Source: Xestospongia bergquistia (Eukaryota; Porifera; Demospongiae; Haplosclerida; Petrosiidae). From it: a stretch of DNA of 64,000 nt. Positions 22,651-33,252 of this stretch are shown here, one piece after another. The first letter of the stretch is position 1. Each line of letters opens with the position of its first letter. The notes below the pieces were generated by a model. The model ran no database searches and had not been told where the DNA came from. It saw only the letters and a list, made by a program, of their open reading frames with translations. Position numbers and translations under genes: made by a program. The stretch spans positions 6,119,821-6,183,820 of the forward strand of contig OZ014417.1 of the NCBI GenBank assembly GCA_963965975.1, read 5' to 3'.

Positions 22651-24711
22651 TGTAATTAGGTAGTTATTTAATAAGTTAATCTGTATGTGTTGATTACTGT
22701 ATATGTAATTAAACCTAGGTGTTAAATAGTATTAATTAGAGTATTACGTTTTAAGCTCACCTTTTTGTCCTCCCTTTAAGCTATATGTATGCCTATTGTT
22801 CTTTATGTTGTGATCCTTTGTACTTCCAATTGGTTCAACTAAAACTTTCGGAAACACCTTATGAGCCCAGTCTCCAATTCTCCAAGTTCCAAATGCGTTA
22901 CTTGTTAATGGCAAAAAGAGTGTACGGGATTTGTAGAAGTACAGAGGTACTCGCTCAGGCAAAAGTAGAATTTTACTTGAGGTCACAAAAGCATTTTCCT
23001 TAATTGAAATGGCATTCCGTACCCCGCAAATGACCTCGTGCAAGCAAGCCTGAGACATTGGCAAACAAGCTCTTGTTGAAGAAGCAATATTTTCAAATGG
23101 AAGTAAAGGAGGTCATGTCGATGGTGTTGCACCTCTAAAGCACATGAAATGCGATGACTGATAGGTTTGCAAGGAATTGGAGACCCTATCTCAGAGGAGT
23201 ACCACTTTATTAGGTAGCTTGCCATGGAGTTACTCCAGCTCGGTAATAGCTCTGGAAGCTCGTGTTGTTAGCATAAGACTCATCTTTGTCCAGTAAGCTC
23301 TAATTCATAAGCTAAAAGGGCAGATCGAGCATTTGAGAGATATGTTATCTGGTAGTCGAATGGCCTTGGTGTTAATAGGGACACAGAAGAGAGTCAAACC
23401 AGGAAACTCAAGTGTTTTGATTGTAGTGAGGAAGGTCATTTTTGATGAAACAGCTGTCCCAAATGAAAGTAATAAGAATGTTCAAGACTAGGACATAGAG
23501 CCAAATCTAGTAAAGAGAAGCACTCAGACTCAGACAATGTCTAAGTGTTTGCAGCATCAGTCAGCTAAAAGGATTCCCTCAGTTGGGTAAATGGCTAGTA
23601 AACTCTGACGTGTTGAGTCATATTACACTAGAGAAGGAACTCTTGACATATTACAAAGAGTTTGATAACTATGGAAGGTTGGGTCAGGTGTTGGTAAGAA
23701 GGATGATGTCATTTTTGTCAAAAATGTCCTCATGAACATGTTCTTTAGTATAATTAAGTCCAAGAGGTGTATTATACACAAAGTGCTTTATGTACCAAAG
23801 TTTGTGTGTAACTTGTTTTCAGTAAGAGGAGGAGCTAATAGAAGTAACTTCATGAAATTCAGTCATTCACGATGTTGGATCTGAGATAGTTATATAAAGT
23901 CGTGTGGTATGGAGTCTCACATACACAACTTATATCAACTGGACTGTGAAACGGTCATCACTGAACATATATCAATAACATTAGAACAAGAAAATGACAT
24001 AAATCTGTGCATTCAGCGTTTGAATGTATAGCAACTCAAAGAAATCACTCAGAAGGAACATGCAACTAGTGTGAAATTTCCCAAGAAGCTAACCTGACAT
24101 TTTGCGAAGGATGTGTTGAAAGCAAGATGCACAAGAAAACCTTTTAAGCCAATGGAGAAAATATACTTGGTGCACAGCAAATTTTTGTGGTCCAATACCC
24201 ACAGAATCGATTGGTGGATGACAGTTTTTGAGCTGAAGTTTTCGAAGAGTTTGAAGCAATCACTCCAAATGAACGTGTTCAAAGAATTGAAACCCTAAGG
24301 ACAAAATACATTGAAATCAGTTATTGCTATGTTCGTGAAGCTAGGTGGGAAGGAACAATTCCTCTACAATATTGTTCAACAAGTGAAATGAGTGCTGATC
24401 TACTGAAAAAGCCTCTAGCAAGAGGAAGAGTTTGAGACACTGTAGTCAACAAAAGGAATGGAGCACAACCAGCCAAATTAAGTGGGAGTGTTGTTACAAG
24501 CAGTTCTATAATAAGTTCATTTGTATGTGTTGATTACTGCACATATGTAATTAAGTTAGGAGTTAATGGATATTAATTAGAATATTGCTTTTCAAGCTTA
24601 CCATTTTTGTCCTTCCTTTAAACTATGTCTATGCTTTCTGTTTTTACTTTCAATCAGTTCAATTAAAATTATTGGCCAAAAACCTAGTGACAGATTGCAC
24701 ATCTGTTAACA
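22651..24711 (+). mobile_element. Ty1/copia retrotransposon, internally deleted
   Basis: LTR-like repeats at about 22651-22850 and 24489-24711 share GTATGTGTTGATTACTG, TATTAATTAGA and TTTTTGTCC in order. The 3' LTR starts TGTTGTTACA after a purine-rich GTGGGAG tract and may end TGTTAACA. Internal plus-strand fragments match copia gag at the left and the copia RNase H carboxy-terminus at the right. Most of integrase and RT is missing, so the element is about 2 kb and non-autonomous. Confidence 0.82.
22860..24440 (+). pseudogene. copia gag-pol remnants
   Basis: The gag part shows FQMRYLLMAKRVYGI near 22885. A CCHC zinc-knuckle remnant (CFDCSEEGHF then SCPK, with stops between) lies near 23412-23465. 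A protease/integrase junction segment VLYVPKFVCNLFSV lies near 23781. The RNase H end reads REARWEGTIPLQYCSTSEM and then ADLLKKPLARGR near 24335-24435. The pieces lie in different frames with many stops. Confidence 0.82.
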
Positions 24712-26843
24712 ACTGGTCTACCAAGGTGAGGAAGGATATTTTCCACCTCTCAAAATTAGTCAAATAATGTATCAGTCACATATTGTTGCATTCTGTGTCT
24801 GTGATATTATGTAGGTATAAAGCAATTGCAATTCCTACTATTTTGTTTGTATTTTTTGTATTTATGTTTTTGGACTGGTGTTACATATTTTTAGAAAATA
24901 TTTGTAGCAATTTACTATTAGATGTAATATTCAATATTGGTACTCATGTACAAAGAGTACTACTTTAGATAAAGATTTTATATTGTTTCCTAGCCTCTTC
25001 ACTAACATTCCTAAAGTGTAGGTTAGCATCTCTTCTACAATGTTTACAAATGCACTTAATAGTTTTGTATTCTTACATGTTCAGTTAACTTTTATTATAT
25101 ATCCAGACATTACAGCATCAGAGTCAGTAAGCAGATTTTTTTCTTAGCTGTTTTTTTTATTAAAAGTGTCTATGTTAAAATATGTTTTTAATTATGTAGT
25201 GATTACAATTAGCAATACTTCATGATTATCATGTCATAATTACTGACACCAATGCACTATTACTTTCAAATGTACCCAATTAGCATGTCATTCTACAAAA
25301 AGTCTCTTGTTAATTGCATAACTGATCACTCATATACTGACAATAAAGCAACCTACATTACCTTTTAGAAAGGTCACCATGTCAATTTGAGTATACGGAG
25401 AGCATTTCATTCAGCTGTTACTTGTAGCACTTTTAAAATTCAGTGAACTTAATGACTACTCATAGTACCAAGTAGAGCTTAATTATAAGTTTAAGTAATT
25501 GTATTTGATTACTTCAATTTATAAAGACTTAATTACCATTACCATTACTTCAAGATTTGCAATTAATTATGTAATTAATTACATTTAAATTATCATTACA
25601 ACATCCTTGTAAGATACACCTGATATAAAAATTAGATATTTCCTACTTTGTAATCAAAAAGAGGATTCAGAACTATCAATCTGTGCTGACTGTGGATTGT
25701 AACGAGTTATTGGTCAGTGCTTTCTAAGCAGCTGTAAGTTGATCAGCAGTTTCATATAATTAATCAAACCACGAGGAAATATAATATAACATATAGAAAT
25801 ATTACTGATTGTATCAATTATAACTTTGCTTTTTACAAAAATGGCAAAACCATTTTCTACTATAATCAATAACAGCTAAGCGAAAAATAAAAAAATCATG
25901 AGATAATACCAAGATAGTTAAATTAATAAATGAATGGAAGGCAGATGACCATTTCTATTTTGTAATTTCCTGCTCTTTTTATTATTTATAATATTTCACC
26001 AATCAATTCTTTAATAACGTGGTTTATTAACATACTAAGTGGAATAACAAATGTTATAATAGCATTAACACAATTTAACAGGCAATAGTTAGACTGTAGT
26101 ATGTCTTGAGGTATATACTGTATTGTAATATATGCAGAATTGACATATATGTTGAGGTACAATATTGTTATTGTCAAAGAACTTATTTTAATGGCCATCA
26201 ATAAATTGTGTTTACTCATATTTAACATAATGTATCAATTGAAGACATTTTTCTAAAGCAAAAAGTTGTTTAAATATTAACTGTTTAAGGAAATGTCAAT
26301 GACAATAAATAAGATGCATAAAAATGAAATTAACACAGAACAGTTTCATGTCAACAGAGCATCATGAAAATGAACAAAAACTCGAACAGTATCTCTTAGC
26401 TTGATTCATACAAGAAGATAACAAAAATCACTTATTGCTTTGAATATTTATACTATGGCATACAAGCAATGTTAGCATAGAGATAACAGACTATCCTGTC
26501 ACATTTAGGTAAGTGTAATATAATGTGCAATAAGAATCTATCAAACATTTGGCAATTTGTTTCATACATAATAACGTAAATTTTTAACTTAAAATGCAAC
26601 TGAACTCTGCACATACACAATTAAGTTAAACATAAACATGTGTGTTCAGAGTTTACGTTTAAGGCTGTACATTGTGTCTACAATGGAGGCATCTTATATT
26701 CACTACAGCCATCCTCTACTTTTGTAGATCTTTTTAACAATCTGATGACATCATTTGTGTTTCTTTTTTCATTTAGAAAAAAAATTATTTTTTACAAAAT
26801 GTTTTAAAGTTTTAACTTTTACAACAGGTTTTCGTGCTTTAAA
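24712..26843 (+). other. 5' flank of gene A
   Basis: No coding sequence was seen. From about 25440 onwards the sequence is a diverged duplicate of the flank of relic D (14270-15164). The most conserved block lies 100-240 bases before the ATG: CATGTGTGTTCAGAGTTTA near 26637, followed by a TGTAC/TACAGCC-rich stretch. This block is also recognisable upstream of gene C (52795-52890, inverted) and at 4990-5060. Conservation across four loci makes it a candidate core promoter or 5' UTR. Confidence 0.55.
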
Positions 26844-26893
26844 ATGATGAGGCTCTTGATTGTTTTATTTTGTTATACAGTTTTGATGGATAA
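26844..26893 (+). other. gene A exon 1: signal peptide
   Basis: [16 protein letters not shown] is strongly hydrophobic and is followed by a phase-2 GTAAGT donor. Gene C (52627-52578) and relic D (15165-15214) have near-identical first exons of the same 50 bp length, which supports this start. A second in-frame ATG follows at once, so either could be used. Confidence 0.85.
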
Positions 26894-27214
26894 GTAAGTT
26901 ATATTATGACACTGTATTATTGTAATCTGTCTTATCATATACAGTTGTCATGCTGTATTACCTTGCTCACACAATGTACCTGTATCTTCAATAACATCAT
27001 ATGTTGGATATTGTGGCTTGTTGAGTGAATCTCTTTGTCCAAATGGGTTAGTATAATACCCTCTTTTAAATATTTTTGTGTGTTTATGATTAAATTTTGA
27101 TTGTAATAAAACATGAATCATGCAATCCACAATAATGTAACAATATTTTCTATAATTTAGATTATTATTGACATGTATTAGAAACTTTTAATATATTTAG
27201 CAACAAAATGTAGT

Positions 27215-27266
<52 letters not shown>

Positions 27267-30200
27267 TTATTTCTAGATAGTACATGCAAATAATATAACA
27301 ACACATTTATATTATAATATAGAACTCACACTATCACAAAATATAAAGTGATTTACATTCTCCAACCTCAATGTTGTCCAGGTTTTGGTCCTAAACCAAA
27401 CTGTCTACGTAAGTTATACTTGTTAATGATGTACACAGAACATTATAATATCATAATATAGCAATTTGCAGTTCCCAATGTGGCATTAACATGGAATGCT
27501 CAGCTCCTGACAATTGTACATGTATCAGTGGATGGAAAGGCAGTGACTGTTTAACACGTATGGTTACCTTTTCTTGTGGAGATATAATTATTGTTTCGTC
27601 TCAACACAGCAATTTGTAGTTCAACATGTGGCACTAACAAAAACTATACAGCTCCTGACAATTGTACATGTATCAGTGGGTGGAAAGGCAGTGACTGTTT
27701 AACACGTATGGTTACCTTTTCTTGTGGAGACATAATTATTGTTTCCTCTCAATGCAGCAATTTGCAGTTCAACATGTGGCACTAACATGAAATGCTCAGC
27801 TCCTGACACTTGTACATGTATCAGTGGATGGAAAGGCAGTAACTGCTTAACACGTATGGTTACATATCCTGAACATATAATTATTGTTTCCTCTTAACAC
27901 AGCAATTTGCAGTTCAACATGTGGCGCCAACAAACAATGTACTGCTCCTGACACTTGTACATGTACCAGTGGATGGAAAGGCAGTAACTGCTTAACACGT
28001 ATGGTTACATATTCTGGACATATAATTGTTGTTTCCTCTTAACACAGCAATTTGCAGTTCAACATGTGGCACTAACAAACAATGTACAGCTCCTGACACT
28101 TGTGCATGTGTCAGTGGATGGAAAGACAGCGACTGCTTAACACGTATGGTTACATTTCCTTGTGGATATATTATAATTGTTTTTCCTCTCAAAACAGCAA
28201 TTTGCAGTTCAACATGTGGTACTAATAAAGAATGTACAGCTCCTGACACTTGTACATGTCTCAGTGGATGGACAGGCATTGACTGCTTAACATGTATTTT
28301 TACATTTTCTTGTGGACACATTGCAAATATTGTTTCCTCTTAACACAGCAATTTGCAGTTCAACATGTGGCCTTAATAAACAATGTACAGCTCCTGACAC
28401 TTGTACATGTGCCAGTGGATGGACTAGCAGTAATTGCTTAACAGGTATTGTTTATGTTGATTTGACAATACCTTTTTAACAGGTATGGTTAAATATTCAA
28501 TGGAACTCATTATATAGCCTAATAACAACACAGCAATTTGTAGTGTTTATGTTGAAATAATATTGATATGATGAATTAATAATTTGCGATAATCAATGAG
28601 ACATTAAATGTGCTGCTATTTTTTATTGACAATAGATATCAATGAATGTTTACTAAACTCATGTCAAGTTCATTGTAGTAATACGAATGGATCATACTAT
28701 TGCTTCTGTGATACATCAACAATCCTTGCTTCTGATGGAATTCATTGCCTAGGTAGATAACAAAGTATCTATGATAAAGATTGCTCTCGATAACTTAAAT
28801 TGTGTTAAGCACATCAGTCTTTTAACATTTTTACACATCTATAAAAGGTTTTTGTAATGACCACATTTATTTAAGGGATGTAAAGAATGTTTTACAATAA
28901 AGTACATAATTAAATATATTGTAGTAATAACTCCTTTTTTTCTCCATAGGAGCAATTCAAGACATCACCTTTTTACAACTTACCAGTACACACTGCATAA
29001 TAACATGGAATCCTCCATTGCAGTACATGCAGTATGGAAGGTTTCATGGTTACATAGTGGTGTGTAATATATCAAATATTAACTCTGTAATAGAATCAGA
29101 TACCACTCAGAAATTAAATATCTCTGTAATATTTCTAAAACCGTTTACTTCATACATTTGCTGTGTCACACCTCAATGGACAACTAATGGAAGAGGAAAA
29201 ACACAATGTATTAATTTTACTACATTACAAGATGGTAAGTAACAGACTAGCATCTATTAGTTAGGTTGTAAACTTCCAAATTAGCTCCTGATGACTCTCC
29301 AGTTAATGTTACCATTAGTGTTGTTAATTCTTCATCTCTTCTAATTCAATGGGAGCCCCCATTGATACATAATGGTATCATTACTCACTATACTCTGTAC
29401 ATCAACTATACTAATGGTAGTGAGATATTTATTAGAACTGTAGATAGTCAGTTCACACTATACCACTTGGAGGGACTGACACCCTATCAAAAGATAGGAG
29501 TAAGTCTCTCAGCTACAACAGGTGGAGGAGAAGGACCTCAGTCAGGTTATGTCTATAATACAACTGAACAGACAGGTTAGATTAATTGGTGGATAAATAT
29601 ACATACAAAAAGAATAGATAGATAAAAAGGGTTTGTAAACATTACAATATCTTTTTCATATGGTGAACTATAGAGCCAGGCACTGTACATCATTTGACTA
29701 TCAATGTGCTATCTAATTCATCTGTCAACATTTCATGGGAGCCACCATTGATATCAAATGGAATTATTTTGTACTACTACATCAGTATTAGGAGTTTGGC
29801 AGAAAATCAATCTGTTGTACTTAGTCTTGAAGAAAACATATACACAATAAACCATCTGAGTAAGAGTTGGTTACATCTTTAATTATATTTTTTTGTAATT
29901 TATATACTATTTATAGCTCCTTATACTCCATATAAAGTTAATGTTTCTGCAGTTACTATTGCTGGTATAGGAGAACCATTGCATAAAGTATTTTTTACTA
30001 AGGAGACAGGTAAATTTTAAAGACATAAGTATATATATTAAATGTATTTTAAAATTAATACTTATATTTTCCATTTTTTACTTTTCTGTAGTCCCCAGAG
30101 TGGCACCGAAGATTAAAGTAGCACAGAGAGTTTCTTTAACTGAAATAATCATAAAAATAAAGCCTCTAACACTAGAAGAGGGAAGAGGAATTGTGACAGG

Positions 30201-33200
30201 ATATTCCTTTAATCTGACCAAATCAACAGACTATTGTGTTGTGGTTGACATGAACAATTTATTAATTGATACTTTTAATACTTCAATTAAAGTAGGGAAT
30301 CTGGATCCACTCTCAAAGTATTGTTTGTCAGTGTCAGCACAAACTAAAGAAGGACATGGTTTGGAATCTCAAAATGTACTAATTCCTGGTTAGTTTAATT
30401 ATAAGTATAACTAAAAATTTTACATCATAGCTTTAAAGTGTATGATAGCAAACAGATTGTTATGTATATGAATGGATTGGATAACTGTTATCTCTGGATA
30501 GTAAGCCATATAACAATGACAAATTTTATAATACAATTTCTTGTTATGATAGCTAAATAACACTGAAAGTAAATTGAATGAGATTACTCAAGTCATAATG
30601 ACAGTGTTGAATAAAGTCTGTTATTGTTCAATAACTTCAGACTATATATCAGATAACACTTTACAATGTGATAGTGAACATACAATACAAATGAGAGCAA
30701 GATTATGTGCTATATCTAATTACACAACATCACAACTATTGACTATATTACAAAATTGGACAAGAAATACTTCAGAAATAATAGTTGATGGACAGAAGTT
30801 AACAGTGATATCAGTTTATTTTCTTTCAAATGATATGAGTGTAATACTTCCAACATCAAATAATAATACAAAAAAGAAAGTGGTTTTATTCAGTGCACTT
30901 GGTTCTGCTGGTGGCTTGTCATTTTTTCTTATTTTTTGTTGCATAATAATATCAGTTTGTATTTTTAAAAAGTTTAAATCAAAAGGAAATTACAAACTGA
31001 AAACAAGGTTTGTCTTTTAATACAATTAAAACAAAATTTTGTCATTACAATATATACAGAACACAAAAAATGAAAGGAAGAAATGATGACAATGAAGATT
31101 TATTAGCAGAAACAAAGTTTCATGATGAGCAGTACTTTGTATGTGATAGTAATGATATTTCTCCATATGGGTAATCAGATATTTATCACAAAAAGATGTT
31201 TAATATGGAGTTTTAAAAGTTTTGTAGATTCTAAAGACTATTATGATGACATAATAATAACTGAAAATTCCAAAAAAAGGTATGTAGGATGTTATATGTG
31301 ATCTTGATGTGAGTAAATGCGATGTACCTGTTTTCGATATTTTGAGTAATATTACTAGCAATTGCATTGCATATTGTCATTTATTAGGCCTCTAATCCCT
31401 ACAAAATTAAGTCAAGGAAAAGTAAATGATAGCAGTTGTACAAGTACAGCTACTAGTGTTTTTGATTCTCCTACTATTACTGGTACAGAAATAAGGCAAG
31501 TAAATAAACTCTCATGTTGTCCTTAGAAATGTTAAATGCCATGATATAATTATAGTATATTTCGGAGTACCCAAAAGAAACCAACTCCTCCTGTTCCTCC
31601 TCCTAAGAAAACAAAGTACAGAAGTCATATACAATGATGATATACACTGTACATATATGCTATAGTAAACATAGAGCCTCTGGTGTAGATCATTTTGAAA
31701 TGGCAAACAATTATGGTTGTGGCAAAGGAATGCCAACAGAAAAGAAACCAACTCCTCCTGCTCCCTCTCCTAAGAAACCGAGGTAAACCAATTATATTCA
31801 AAGATGACATCACTTTACATATATATTATAGTAAACATGGAGGCTCAGATGTAAAACATTTTGAAATGTCAAACAATTATGGTTATGGCAAAGTAATGCC
31901 AGCACAAAAGAAACCAATTCCTCCTGTTCCCCCTCCTAAGAAACTGAGGTAAACCAATTATATTCAAAGATGACATCACTCTACATATATACTATAGTAA
32001 CCATGGAGCCTCAGATGTAGAACATTTTGAAATGGCAAACAATTATAGTTATGGCAAAGTAATGCCAACAGAAAAGAAACCAACTCCTCCTGCTCCCCCT
32101 CCTAAGAAACCGAGGTAAACCAATTATATTCAAAGATGACATCACTTTACATATATATTATAGTAAACATGGAGGCTCAGATGTAAAACATTTTGAAATG
32201 TCAAACAATTATGGTTATGGCAAAGTAATGCCAGTACAAAAGAAACCAATTCCTCCTGTTCCCCCTCCTAAGAAACTGAGGTAAACCAATTATATTCAAA
32301 GATGACATCACTCTACATATATACTGTAGTAAACATGGAGCCTCAGATGTAGAACATTTTGAAATGTCATACAATTATGGTTATGGCAAAGGAATGCCAA
32401 CAGAAAAGAAACCAATTCCTCCTGTTCCCCCTCCTAAGAAACTGAGGTAAACCAATTATATTCAAAGATGACATCACTCTACATATATACTATAGTAACT
32501 ATGGAGCCTCAGATGTAGAACATTTTGAAATGTCATGCAATTATGGTTATGGCAAAGGAATGCCAACACAAAAGAAACCAACTCCTCCTGTTCCCCCTCC
32601 TAAGAAACTGAGGTAAACCAATTATATTCAAAGATGACATCACTCTACATATATACTGTAGTAAACATGGAGCCGCAGATCTAGAAAATTTTGAAATGTC
32701 ATACAATTTTGGTTATGGCAAAGGAATGCTAACACAAAAGAAACCAACTCCTCCTGTTCCCCCTCCTAAGAAACTGAGGTAAACCAATTATATTCAAATA
32801 TGACATCACTCTACATATATACTATAGTAAACATGGAGCCTCAGATCTAGAAAATTTTGAAATGTCATACAATTTTGGTTATGGCAAAGAAATGACTTCA
32901 GAAAGAAAACCAATTCCTCCAGTTTCCCCTCCTAAGAAAGCAGGGTAAAATTAATCATATATAATGACTACATACACTGTACATATATACTATAGTAAAA
33001 ATAGAACCTCAGATCTAGAACAGCTTGAAAAGCCATATAATTACGGTTCTGTCAAAGGAATGTCTTCACAAGTGAAACCACTTCCTCCTATTCCCCCTCT
33101 TAAGAAAACAAGGTAAGCCAATCATATGCAATGATGACAAATACTGTATAATATACTGTAGCAAATACAGAGCCACAGATGTAGAAAATTTTGAAACGCC

Positions 33201-33252
33201 ATATTATAGTTATGGCAAAGAAGTATCTGCACAAAAGCAAGGAATGGTTTAG
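26844..33252 (+). CDS. gene A: EMI-EGF-FN3 single-pass receptor with repeated tail modules
   Basis: Thirty-two exons join with consistent phase to 1392 codons plus stop. They are 26844-26893, 26945-27046, 27323-27408, seven EGF exons (27462-28444), 28636-28752, 28950-29234, 29285-29575, 29674-29859, 29917-30009, 30092-30388, 30439-30500, 30553-31007, 31060-31170, 31220-31279, 31388-31495, 31556-31615 and ten tail exons to 33252. Residues 1-17 form a signal peptide. An EMI-like region follows (to ~79, ending QCCPGFG), then EGF modules 80-303, a DINEC EGF to 342 and four FN3 domains to ~726. A cysteine-containing juxtamembrane region and one membrane helix (~858-885) come next, then KKFKSK as stop-transfer. 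The tail holds tyrosine plus SH3-ligand modules. EMI/EGF receptors such as CED-1/Draper/MEGF10 act in engulfment, but FN3 domains are not part of those, so the function is open. It is probably a cell-surface recognition receptor. Confidence 0.82.
27462..28444 (+). repeat. gene A: seven tandem 96 bp EGF exons
   Basis: The exons are 27462-27557, 27610-27705, 27758-27853, 27903-27998, 28048-28143, 28198-28293 and 28349-28444. Each is exactly 96 bp with phase-1 borders and starts 145-151 bp after the last. Each encodes 32 residues with the spacing C-x3-C-x5-C-x5-C-x-C-x8-C. The second module has Tyr in place of the third Cys, so it would lack one disulphide. Intron sequences are also similar, so the whole exon-intron unit was amplified by unequal exchange. 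Confidence 0.92.
28476..28547 (+). pseudogene. dead eighth EGF exon of gene A
   Basis: After the seventh EGF exon, the array's intron words recur (TTAACAGGTATGGTTAAATATTC). An acceptor with AACACAGCAATTTGTAGT follows at about 28528, then the match stops. This is the stump of a further EGF unit whose body has been deleted. Confidence 0.7.
31220..31615 (+). other. gene A membrane-proximal tail exons with a GC-AG intron
   Basis: Exon 31220-31279 encodes FVDSKDYYDDIIITENSKK. Exon 31388-31495 ends with the donor GCAAGT instead of GT, and the phase closes only if that GC site is used. Exon 31556-31615 (60 bp) carries the first SH3-ligand motif, [10 protein letters not shown]. Between 31318 and 31345 lies a short remnant of an exon present in gene C (48107-48190), which has been lost from A. 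All borders are phase 2. Confidence 0.78.
31666..33252 (+). repeat. gene A: ten tandem 39-residue tail-module exons, 166 bp period
   Basis: The exons start at 31666, 31832, 31998, 32164, 32330, 32496, 32662, 32828, 32996 and 33162. The first nine are 117 bp each with phase-2 borders; the last is cut short by a TAG at 33250-33252. Introns are about 49 bp and near identical. The typical module is a short acidic segment with HFEM, then NNYGYGK, then [12 protein letters not shown]. The PVPPPK core fits the class II SH3-ligand pattern PxxPxK. Tyrosines next to it are possible kinase targets. Units 1-2 and 3-4 share variants, which suggests a 332 bp two-unit duplication. Confidence 0.92.

Noticed and set aside
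24049..24298. overlapping open frames of 61 and 77 residues on both strands
   Set aside because: Fragments within the decayed copia element; no continuous domain.
27992..28321. 109-residue minus-strand open frame across the EGF array of gene A
   Set aside because: It is the mirror reading of two EGF exons and their intron; the plus-strand exons explain the sequence fully.
31512..31813. minus-strand open frames over the tail modules (SWFLLG-like words)
   Set aside because: Antisense of the proline-rich exons; the plus-strand exons have consistent phase and splice sites.
31666..33252. interpretation of the 166 bp repeats as a satellite or a CRISPR-like array
   Set aside because: The repeats are exon-intron units with kept coding phase; there are no short unique spacers and the DNA is eukaryotic.
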